The position numbers and the translations under genes are program-made. Source: an uncultured Prevotella sp. (lineage in GTDB: Bacteria > Bacteroidota > Bacteroidia > Bacteroidales > Bacteroidaceae). From it: a DNA stretch of 6,835 nucleotides. The notes under the pieces were generated by a model, which was given only the letters and a program-made list of their open reading frames with translations, was not told the DNA's origin and made no database searches. Below are positions 1-5,999 of the stretch, in pieces; position 1 is the stretch's first letter, and each line of letters begins with the position of its first letter. The DNA is taken from NCBI GenBank assembly GCA_934281565.1, contig CAKQXI010000123.1:1-6835 (forward strand). The letters are read 5' to 3'.

Positions 1-1379
1 GGATGAGCAGCAACGAGACATTCTATCGTGCCAATCGCCGTTCACCTTGGTATATGGTAGCCTTTGGCATGGTAGGCGCATCCATATCGGGCATCACTTT
101 CGTCAGCGTTCCAGGCATGGCGATAACTACGGGAATGACTTATCTGCAAATGTGCTTAGGTTTCATCGTTGGTTATTTCTTGGTAGCTTTCTTCCTCTTG
201 CCGATATATTATCACTACAACCTTACCACCATTTATAGTTACTTGCAGCATCGTTTGGGCAAGTGGTCGTACAAGACTGGCGCCTCTTTCTTCCTGCTTT
301 CCAAGATGACAGGGGCAGCCGTTCGCTTTTTCGTGGTGTGCATCATCCTGCAACGCTTCGTGCTTGATGGGGTAGGAGTACCTTTCTGGGTCACCGTCCC
401 TTGCATGGTGTTGCTGATATGGCTCTATACCCGCAAGGGAGGCATCAAGACATTGGTGTGGACCGACTCTTTCCAGACTACTTGTATGTTTGCTGCCTTG
501 CTCCTTATTATATATGAGGTGATAACGATGTTGCATCTTTCTCCGGGAGAGGCAATCCGTGCGATAGTGGCGGACGAGCACTCACGTATCTTCGTTTTCG
601 ATGACTGGGTATCAAGACAGAATTTCTGGAAACAGTTCCTCAGTGGTATCTTCGTGGTGATAGTGATGACAGGACTGGACCAAGACATGATGCAAAAGAA
701 CCTTACCTGCAAGTCGCTCAAGGAAGCCCAGAAAGATATGTGTACCTATGGTTTCGCCTTTGTTCCTGCCAATCTGTTGTTCCTTTCATTAGGTGTCTTG
801 CTTATGATGCTGGCGAAGCAACAAGGAGTGGCGATGCCAAAGGCTCCCGATGACTTGTTGCCGATGTTCGCAGCCTCAGGCATGATGGGCACAATGGTTG
901 TCATATTCTTCACCTTAGGCATCGTGGCTGCCAGTTTCTCCAGTGCCGATTCCGCACTTACGGCGATAACCACAAGCCTTTGCGTTGATATTTTTGGCAA
1001 AGACGACGATGTGAAACTCCGCAAGCTAACCCATTTAGGCGTAGCCGTGGTGTTCATGCTCTTTATCATAGCTTTCAAGACAATCAATTCTACCAGTGTG
1101 ATAGATGCCATCTACATACTTTGTTCCTATACCTATGGTCCTCTGCTCGGTCTCTTTGCCTTCGGACTCTTTACCAAAAGGAGAGTAAACGACAAGATGA
1201 CACCGTGGATAGCCATTGCCAGTCCACTGATATGTTTTGCGATAGACACCATCACAGCCAAGGTCACAGGTTATAAGTTCGGCTACGAGTTGTTGATGCT
1301 CAATGGGGCACTTACCTATTTAGGGCTTTTAATAGTGAAGAGTGAAGAACGAAGAGTGAAGAATGAAAAGGATAGTTGA
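1..1379 (+). CDS. Sodium:solute symporter (SSS family), 5'-truncated by window edge
   Basis: This is an inner-membrane transporter that would use a sodium gradient to import a small solute; the substrate cannot be told from the sequence. The visible 458 residues are strongly hydrophobic, with about 11-12 membrane segments (roughly residues 15-37, 46-70, 94-119, 126-142, 156-176, 211-228, 250-270, 292-312, 344-362 and further segments to about 448). Two SSS hallmarks are present: GGIKTLVWTDSFQ at 146-158, and the SSADSALTA stretch ending in VDIF at 313-331, the segment that carries sodium-ligand Ser/Thr residues in this family. The ATG at position 3 is probably internal. It enters directly at FYRANRRSPWYMVAFG, which in relatives follows a first membrane helix, so about 20-30 codons should lie left of the window. 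The last dozen residues (KSEERRVKNEKDS) are encoded by a GTGAAGA heptad repeat and the stop falls inside a second repeat, so the C-terminal tail is probably not conserved. Confidence 0.9.
   Translation, partial: MSSNETFYRANRRSPWYMVAFGMVGASISGITFVSVPGMAITTGMTYLQMCLGFIVGYFLVAFFLLPIYYHYNLTTIYSYLQHRLGKWSYKTGASFFLLSKMTGAAVRFFVVCIILQRFVLDGVGVPFWVTVPCMVLLIWLYTRKGGIKTLVWTDSFQTTCMFAALLLIIYEVITMLHLSPGEAIRAIVADEHSRIFVFDDWVSRQNFWKQFLSGIFVVIVMTGLDQDMMQKNLTCKSLKEAQKDMCTYGFAFVPANLLFLSLGVLLMMLAKQQGVAMPKAPDDLLPMFAASGMMGTMVVIFFTLGIVAASFSSADSALTAITTSLCVDIFGKDDDVKLRKLTHLGVAVVFMLFIIAFKTINSTSVIDAIYILCSYTYGPLLGLFAFGLFTKRRVNDKMTPWIAIASPLICFAIDTITAKVTGYKFGYELLMLNGALTYLGLLIVKSEERRVKNEKDS
1335..1370 (+). repeat. GTGAAGA heptad repeat overlapping symporter 3' end
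   Basis: Imperfect tandem copies of GTGAAGA (1335-1341, 1342-1348, a degenerate CGAAGA unit, 1356-1362, then GAATGAAAAG) encode the charged end of the symporter. Similar simple heptads occur in intergenic regions of Prevotella-like genomes as I know them. Here the array has entered the coding sequence. Confidence 0.7.
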
Positions 1380-1417
1380 TAGTTTATAGTTAATAGTTAA
1401 TAGTTAATAGTTTATAG
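1373..1417 (+). repeat. TAGTTNA heptad tandem repeat
   Basis: Six consecutive seven-base units TAGTTGA, TAGTTTA, TAGTTAA (three times) and TAGTTTA are followed by a partial TAG. The symporter stop codon (TGA, 1377-1379) is part of the first unit. The array is AT-rich with no spacers, so it is a simple tandem repeat. No function can be assigned from the sequence. Confidence 0.85.
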
Positions 1418-1426
1418 CATTTAGGG

Positions 1427-1462
1427 CTTAACATTTGTCTTAACTCCTTAACTTCTTTAACT
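1427..1462 (+). repeat. CTTAACT-type short repeats upstream of the peptidase gene
   Basis: CTTAAC at 1427-1432, CTTAACT at 1439-1445 and 1447-1453, and CTTTAACT at 1455-1462 form a third degenerate simple-repeat family in the same spacer. The remaining 1463-1510 is AT-rich. I see no exact TAnnTTTG promoter box here; the nearest resemblance is TAACATTTG at 1429-1437, which has one base too many between its halves. Confidence 0.5.
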
Positions 1463-1510
1463 CCCCCAGAAAAACTTCTTAAATAAAACGATATAAAAAG
1501 CATTATTAAG

Positions 1511-3535
1511 ATGAAAACAAAAGTATTATTTGCAGCGTTGCTGATAAGTTCATCAGCAGCGTTTGCACAACAGAACCTGAGTTCAGGTATCGACAAGTCC
1601 AATTTGGATTTGACCATCAAGCCTGGTGATGATTTCTACCGTTATGCGGCAGGCAACTGGATGAAGACACATCCACTCGATGCCGAGCATACCGAGAATG
1701 GTGCGTTTATCGACCTGCATGAGAAAAGTCAGAAACAAATTCAGGAGCTGATTTTAGGGTTTGCCAACAAGCCACAGGTTAAAGGCTCGTTAGGTCAGAA
1801 GATAGGCTCGCTCTATGCCCTCAAGATGGATAGCGTGCGCTTGAACAAAGAGGGGTGGAACCCAATCAAGCCTGTCCTTGCACGTATTCAGGCAATCAAA
1901 AGCCGTAAGGAATATCAACTGGTTACAGCCCAGTTAAGTTTCAGAGGCGATAATACGATGATGTTTGACATTGGGGTAGGTGCCGACCAGCGAGATGCAG
2001 CCAACAATATCGTAGGTGTTTCACAGTCTGGTCTTGGTCTTGGGGTTCGTGATTACTACTTGAATAATGACGAGCAAACCATCAAGATACGTAATGCCTA
2101 CAAGGCTTATCTGAAGAAACTTTTCGAGCTGACAGGCAACGATGATGCTACTGCCGAGAAGAAGATGCAGGCGGTAATGGCAATCGAGACACGTATCGCC
2201 AAGGCAAGTTATAGCGTAGAGGAACAGCGTGACATCGACAAGAACTATCACAAGATGACCTACAACCAGTTGGTTTGCGACTTCCCCGGTATCGATTGGG
2301 GCAATGTGTTCCTCGTTACTGGTTTCCCTATCTTCCAGTATGTAGATGTAGCTCAGCCAGAACCCATCCATGAGGTAGAGAAAATCCTTGCCGAAACTCC
2401 ATTGGATGACTTGAAGACTTATGCTGAGGTTAAGGTTATCAGTGGTGCCGCAGGTTCTATGAGTGATGATTTCCGTGCCGTGGACTTTGAGCTAAAAAAA
2501 GTTCTCTATGGAGTAGAGAAAGACAGTCCTCGTTGGAAACGTGCTGTAAGTACGGTAAGCTCTGCCTTGGGCGAGGCTATCGGCAAGATGTATGTGGAGA
2601 AGTATTTCCCAGAGAGCAGCAAGAAGCGTATGCTGGAGCTGGTACACAATCTCCAGACAGCCCTTGCCCAGCGCATCGACGAGGCTACTTGGATGAGTAA
2701 GGAGACCAAGGCACAGGCTAAGGACAAGCTCCAGAACTTCATCATCAAGATTGGTTACCCTGACAAGTGGAAAGATTACAGTGGCTTGCAGGTCAACGAC
2801 TCTCTTTCACTCTATGAGAACATGGCAAATATCTCTGAGTTCTATACCAAGGACGAGATTAGTCGCAAGGTAAACAAACCTGTTGATAAGAGCGAGTGGG
2901 GCATGACTCCCCAGACCATCAACGCTTATTACGATCCTACGACCAATGAGATTTGTTTCCCTGCTGCCATCTTGCAGCCTCCATTCTTCGACCCTAATGC
3001 CGATGATGCTTGCAACTATGGTGGTATCGGTGGCGTGATTGGTCACGAGATGAGCCACGGTTTCGATGACCAAGGCAGCCAGTTTGACAAGACTGGTAAC
3101 CAGCATGATTGGTGGACTCCTGCCGACAAGAAGAACTATGAGGCACGTACCAAGATTCTTGTCGACCACTTCAATGGCATAGAGTTGGCAGGCAAGAAGA
3201 TTAACGGTCAGCAGACCCTTGGCGAGAACATCGGCGACAATGGTGGCTTGAACATTGCTTACCGTGCGCTCCAGAACGTGAAGAAGGCAGAGAACATCGG
3301 TGTGAAAGATGGTTTCACCCCAGAACAGCGTTTCTTCTTGTCTTGGGCAAGGGTATGGGCAAGCAATATGCGCCCAGAGACTGCCCAGTACCTGATGACC
3401 GTGGATGTCCACTCTCCTAACGAGGCTCGTGTCAATGGTGCCCTCCCTATGGTGGATGCGTGGTATGATGCCTTTGGCGTGAAGAAAGGTGATAAACTCT
3501 TTGTTCCTAAGAACAAGCGTGCGCATATTTGGTAA
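1511..3535 (+). CDS. pepO: Secreted M13 family zinc endopeptidase (PepO/neprilysin-like)
   Basis: This 674-residue protein is a zinc metallo-endopeptidase that should cleave short peptides outside the cytoplasm. Residues 1-19 form a signal peptide (Lys-rich start, hydrophobic core, likely cleavage after AFA before QQ), without a lipobox cysteine. The M13 N-terminal domain covers about residues 35-420 and the catalytic domain about 465-672. The zinc motif HEMSH is at 512-516, the third zinc ligand is Glu572 in GENIGD (ExxxD, 572-576), and the substrate-backbone motif NAYY is at 471-474. His634 and Arg640 in DVHSPNEAR match the conserved C-terminal His/Arg pair of the family. The chain ends in Trp but lacks the cysteine of the eukaryotic CxxW tail. 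Length matches bacterial PepO proteins of Bacteroidales. The ATG at 1511 is chosen because it gives a complete signal peptide; no Shine-Dalgarno sequence is visible, as is usual in this phylum. It is probably transcribed alone, with strong hairpins just after the stop. The symbol pepO is a family-level name. Confidence 0.96.
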   Translation: MKTKVLFAALLISSSAAFAQQNLSSGIDKSNLDLTIKPGDDFYRYAAGNWMKTHPLDAEHTENGAFIDLHEKSQKQIQELILGFANKPQVKGSLGQKIGSLYALKMDSVRLNKEGWNPIKPVLARIQAIKSRKEYQLVTAQLSFRGDNTMMFDIGVGADQRDAANNIVGVSQSGLGLGVRDYYLNNDEQTIKIRNAYKAYLKKLFELTGNDDATAEKKMQAVMAIETRIAKASYSVEEQRDIDKNYHKMTYNQLVCDFPGIDWGNVFLVTGFPIFQYVDVAQPEPIHEVEKILAETPLDDLKTYAEVKVISGAAGSMSDDFRAVDFELKKVLYGVEKDSPRWKRAVSTVSSALGEAIGKMYVEKYFPESSKKRMLELVHNLQTALAQRIDEATWMSKETKAQAKDKLQNFIIKIGYPDKWKDYSGLQVNDSLSLYENMANISEFYTKDEISRKVNKPVDKSEWGMTPQTINAYYDPTTNEICFPAAILQPPFFDPNADDACNYGGIGGVIGHEMSHGFDDQGSQFDKTGNQHDWWTPADKKNYEARTKILVDHFNGIELAGKKINGQQTLGENIGDNGGLNIAYRALQNVKKAENIGVKDGFTPEQRFFLSWARVWASNMRPETAQYLMTVDVHSPNEARVNGALPMVDAWYDAFGVKKGDKLFVPKNKRAHIW

Positions 3536-3536
3536 A

Positions 3537-3569
3537 AATAATGAGAAAGCCTCGTTCTTTCTCATTATT
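3537..3569 (+). terminator. Perfect 13-bp hairpin directly after the peptidase stop
   Basis: The arm AATAATGAGAAAG (3537-3549) pairs perfectly with CTTTCTCATTATT (3557-3569) around the loop CCTCGTT. The hairpin begins one base after the stop codon. No T run follows, so it may serve mainly to stabilise the 3' end of the mRNA or to act with the second hairpin. Confidence 0.65.
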
Positions 3570-3580
3570 AAGTAATTATG

Positions 3581-3643
3581 AAGCCCATTTTTCTCTTTTT
3601 ACCTGATAAAAGGGGAGAATGGGCTTTATTATGTTAATTTTTT
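3581..3643 (+). terminator. Rho-independent terminator for the peptidase gene
   Basis: AAGCCCATT (3581-3589) pairs with AATGGGCTT (3618-3626). The stem continues through TTCTCTTTTTA and TAAAAGGGGAG with several G-U pairs and one bulged T, giving about 20 base pairs closed by the loop CCTGA (3602-3606). After a short spacer a six-base T run follows at 3638-3643. This should end transcription from the peptidase gene and insulate the next unit. Confidence 0.8.
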
Positions 3644-3678
3644 AACACTCGTAATTCGCCTGTTTCTAATATTTTTTG

Positions 3679-3686
3679 TATTTTTG
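3679..3686 (+). promoter_or_regulatory. Bacteroidetes-type -7 promoter box (TATTTTTG)
   Basis: TATTTTTG is an exact match to the TAnnTTTG -7 element used by the primary sigma factor of Bacteroidetes. It lies just after the preceding terminator and about 250 bases before the NusG-like gene, placing a likely transcript start near 3692. A clear TTTG -33 box at the usual spacing is not visible, so strength is uncertain. Confidence 0.55.
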
Positions 3687-3716
3687 CAGCAGTTTCTGTA
3701 TTAACAGTTGTTGAAC

Positions 3717-3797
3717 ATGAAATATAATAAGTCTAATGCAAGCTCGTTGCCAGCATATATGGCGGCGACTAAAAGACATAAAAGTATTGACGATTAG
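3717..3797 (+). CDS. Possible 26-codon leader ORF
   Basis: An ATG about 25 bases after the predicted transcript start opens a 26-codon frame (MKYNKSNASS, then LPAYMAATKRHKSIDD) ending in TAG. It could be a translated leader peptide in the 5' region of the NusG-like gene. The peptide has no run of one amino acid like classical attenuator leaders and no recognisable domain. Chance occurrence is quite possible; its position is the only argument for it. Confidence 0.25.
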   Translation: MKYNKSNASSLPAYMAATKRHKSIDD

Positions 3798-3931
3798 TGG
3801 AAGTTAGTCTATTGGTTCTCAATGCTGTGATTTATTTCACGACCCCCATAACCTGGAAAGCGATTTTCTTTCCGAGGGAGGCAGAGGAGTAATCTCTCCG
3901 TTTCTGCAAAAACTAAACTTTTATTCAAGAG
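3798..3931 (+). promoter_or_regulatory. Structured 5' leader of the NusG-like gene
   Basis: The untranslated leader contains three successive potential hairpins. The first is GTGA/TCAC with loop TTTATT (3827-3840). The second is CCTGGAAAG pairing with CTTTCCGAGG through one bulged G (3852-3860 with 3868-3877). The third is GCAGAGGAG pairing with CTCC and TCTGC through a GTT bulge (3881-3889 with 3896-3907). None is followed by a T run, so none looks like a simple terminator. In capsule loci of Bacteroides, UpxY antiterminators act on the long leaders of their own operons, so this leader may be a regulatory target. That is inference. I recognise no known riboswitch class here. Confidence 0.4.
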
Positions 3932-5582
3932 ATGTGGTACATCGTAAAGACCGATTATTATAAGGAGGACGAAGCGATAACCGAGTTTGGCAAGATTTCT
4001 GTCGTAAGGAATACTTACCTGCCTGTTTATCGAAAGCCTCTGAAAGTGCAAGGGGGGGGGTAAATCCAAGAGGTTCAAGTTTTGCCCGACCATCAGCGGG
4101 ATATTGTTCATCAATGTAAAGAACGAGGAGGAGGAACAACTCATCCATTACCTTACCCCGAATGGCTATTTCAAGACCAGAGAGGGACGCTTTGAGAGCA
4201 ATGCCCATCTGCTGAACTTTTTCACGGAACCCTTGTCGCTGGGCGAGATGCTGGCGATGGCGAGGATACCTAACGAGGACATCTATCGCTTCCGTATCCA
4301 TAACGAGCAACTTGCCGAGAACATGGAGGACCTGAAGGTCTTGGATGTCAGTTACCATGAGCTGGAGGCAGAGAACGATACCGTTTGCATCACCGAGGGT
4401 CCGTATATTGGTTTCCAAGGTGTCATCAAGCAAGTGAAGCGCCATGGCGTGAAAGACCGCCACTTGTTCTTTCGCATGGGCAACTGGTGTATCAGCATAT
4501 CGGGCGTGCGCCGTTTCAACTATATTGTGGTGAGGGAAGCCCAGAAAGGTGTCAAGGCACAGGTTACCAACACTTATCGCTATATCGACCATCTGATAGG
4601 ACGCTTGCAAGCCACCTATTTCATAGATGATGCCAGCGATGCCCTCCGTAGCATCCTCGCACATCTCAACAAGGACATCACGATTGCCGATTGCAGGCAA
4701 CAGATGCTTCTTTCCGCAAGCACCGTCAAGGATGCCGAGGTCAGGAGAAACATAGCCTTGCAAGGGGCTTTCCTTGACCAGATGGATGCCAAGACTGAAA
4801 GCTATCTTCTCTCGTTGAGCCGTTATTTCCAGACCGTGGACGACAGCATCGTCAAGGGTTTGGCTGCGCTCATCCCTGAGGTTCAGCTTCGTCCGTTCCT
4901 TACTCCTACGTCTGGCTTGGACATTCCCAAGGGCGGTCATTTCGCCGTGTTACCCCATCGGGATTTCACGGAGGTCATCTTTCGCCTTAATCTCAAGGAG
5001 GTTTTTGTCAGTGAGAAGATATACAAGCCTTTGTCTATCATCTATCAGCGAGAGGGCGTATATAAGAAAGGTTCCAAAAAGGGACAGCCTTATGCGCCCA
5101 AGGTCGTTAAGTCGTCAGACGAGGACTATGTTTATTATGCCCATGTGGCCTTGATGGAAAACGAGGAAAACGAGTCTGTCACCGCCTTTGTCAACTGGAG
5201 TGGCTTTATCCAAGACTATCAGCAGATGGACGAGGAAGAACGACAGACATTCCTGTCAGAGCTGGAAGCAAGGTCTTATCCTCGTATGTCGTCCCTTTTC
5301 AAGGAGGGCACCATTCATTACGAGTCGCCCATCTTCGCTGGTTTCTCAACAGAGATAAAGGGTGTTTCTCTATCAAAGCTGGAACGTAGGTTAAGCAAGT
5401 CGATGTCTTCCAAGACATTATCGCCCTCATTCCTCCGTAGTTTCTATCCCGTGGTCACCCTCTTGAAGTTGTGTGTACCTGCTGCCGTAGAGATGTGGCA
5501 GAAGCAGCGTTTCTTAGAAAAGCGCCACCTCCTCCAGCAGTTCGTGTTGCTGCACAAGCAACAGCTTGAAGGAATGGACTAA
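3932..5582 (+). CDS. NusG/UpxY-like antiterminator with long C-terminal extension, interrupted at a G9 tract
   Basis: The protein resembles specialised NusG paralogues (UpxY/RfaH/LoaP type) that bind RNA polymerase and let it read through terminators. As written, the frame from ATG 3932 stops after 43 residues at TAA 4061-4063, directly after nine Gs. The remainder continues one base further on to TAA 5580-5582. Removing one G gives a single 549-residue chain. In that chain, residues 1-110 look like an NGN domain: it opens MWYIVKT, has YLPVYRKP near 30-37, and SGILFI replaces the PGYVFV strand of NusG. Residues 149-200 look like a KOW domain (DTVCITEGPYIGFQGVIK). Residues 205-549 are an extension I do not recognise, helical at first and then mixed. 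Typical UpxY proteins are about 170-ish residues, so this one is unusually long. ATG 3932 is the first start after an upstream in-frame stop (3914-3916) and gives the canonical NGN start. No partner gene follows on the same strand. The NGN+KOW assignment is fairly firm; the regulated operon is unknown. Confidence 0.8.
4052..4060 (+). repeat. Homopolymeric G9 tract inside the NGN coding region
   Basis: Nine consecutive G residues encode Gly41-Gly43 of the NusG-like protein and are followed at once by TAA. With 8 Gs the frame stays open to 5582. With 9 it stops at 4061-4063, and with 10 it stops at TAA 4117-4119. Tracts of this length slip during replication in many bacteria, and they are also frequent sites of sequencing error. 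Confidence 0.9.
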
Positions 5583-5586
5583 AATA

Positions 5587-5756
5587 TCTCTCGCAGATTG
5601 CTAATTTTATATTCTCGCAGATTTCGCAAATTTCGCAAATTTTTCTTTAACTATCTAACAATAGAGAAAAATCTCTTTGCGTAATAAAAAATCTGCGTAA
5701 TTTGCGAAATCTGCGAGAGACATTCATAGTCCAGCGAATATAAAAAATCTGCGAGA
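5587..5756. repeat. Nested CTCGCAGATT inverted-repeat element between convergent genes
   Basis: TCTCGCAGATTTCGCAAATT at 5613-5632 is perfectly inverted at 5699-5718 (20 bp, 66-nt spacer), with a small AGAGA/TCTCT hairpin at 5663-5676 in the middle. Outer units repeat the core: TCTCTCGCAGATT at 5587-5599 is inverted at 5708-5720 (13 bp) and TCTCGCAGATT again at 5746-5756 (11 bp). A partial unit AATCTGCG lies near 5690-5697. The element fills almost the whole gap between two convergent genes and ends right at the DUF4248 stop, so it may terminate transcription from both sides. It resembles dispersed intergenic repeats of Prevotella-like genomes. Confidence 0.75.
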
Positions 5757-5966
5757 TTACGGCTCATCAAGGTATTCAAATATCAATTCCACTTGTCTCC
5801 TTGTAAAGAACCTCGCACGCTTATAATCCAAGCACTCATCCAGCGCCTTGCTCAGCTCAGGGCACTTATTGATCCACCGCTTAAGTCGGCGCATGGCAAC
5901 CTGTGGGTCGGATTGGGGGAAATAGAGCATGGCAAGCTCTTTCTTATCATAACTTCTTAATTGCAT
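5757..5966 (-). CDS. DUF4248-type small protein
   Basis: The gene encodes a basic 69-residue protein that opens MQLRSYDKKELAMLYFP and continues with a helix rich in Arg/Lys and Trp (VAMRRLKRWINKCPEL). It ends with a FFTRRQVELIFEYLDEP helix. This pattern fits the DUF4248 family of Bacteroidales, whose function is unknown; the helix-turn-helix-like look suggests nucleic-acid binding, but that is inference. It starts 33 bases after the stop of the VapE-type gene on the same strand, so the two probably form one transcription unit. The spacer is AT-rich and shows no convincing promoter box. DUF4248 and VapE genes commonly sit together near polysaccharide loci in Bacteroides-like genomes. The stop codon touches the inverted-repeat element. 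Confidence 0.85.
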   Translation of the reverse strand: MQLRSYDKKELAMLYFPQSDPQVAMRRLKRWINKCPELSKALDECLDYKRARFFTRRQVELIFEYLDEP

Positions 5967-5999
5967 ATCCTATAAAAATAATATATTAATAAATGGTGT

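Noticed and set aside
2807..3565. 252-residue open frame on the - strand
   Set aside because: It is antisense to the catalytic domain of the M13 peptidase, which has all active-site motifs on the + strand.
3627..3720. Invertible promoter for the NusG-like gene
   Set aside because: The promoter region has only a local 6-bp palindrome (TGTTAA/TTAACA at 3632-3647) and no matching inverted repeats flanking the promoter; no recombinase gene is in the window.
3826..3841. CRP-like palindrome TGTGA-N6-TCACG
   Set aside because: It resembles an E. coli CRP site, but it lies downstream of the predicted promoter within the leader, and the E. coli consensus is not expected to apply in Bacteroidetes. 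It is more simply a small hairpin.
3921..4940. 339-residue open frame on the - strand
   Set aside because: It lies antisense to the NusG-like gene, has no recognisable motif, and the + strand frame carries clear NGN and KOW features. It is a frame shadow.
4104..5582. Translation of the NusG-like protein from TTG at 4104
   Set aside because: TTG 4104 falls in the middle of the SGILFI strand of the NGN domain, so a start there would remove half of that domain. The frame-restored start at 3932 fits the family.
5587..5756. CRISPR array
   Set aside because: The units are in both orientations, short, unevenly spaced and without unique spacers of constant length; no cas gene is present.
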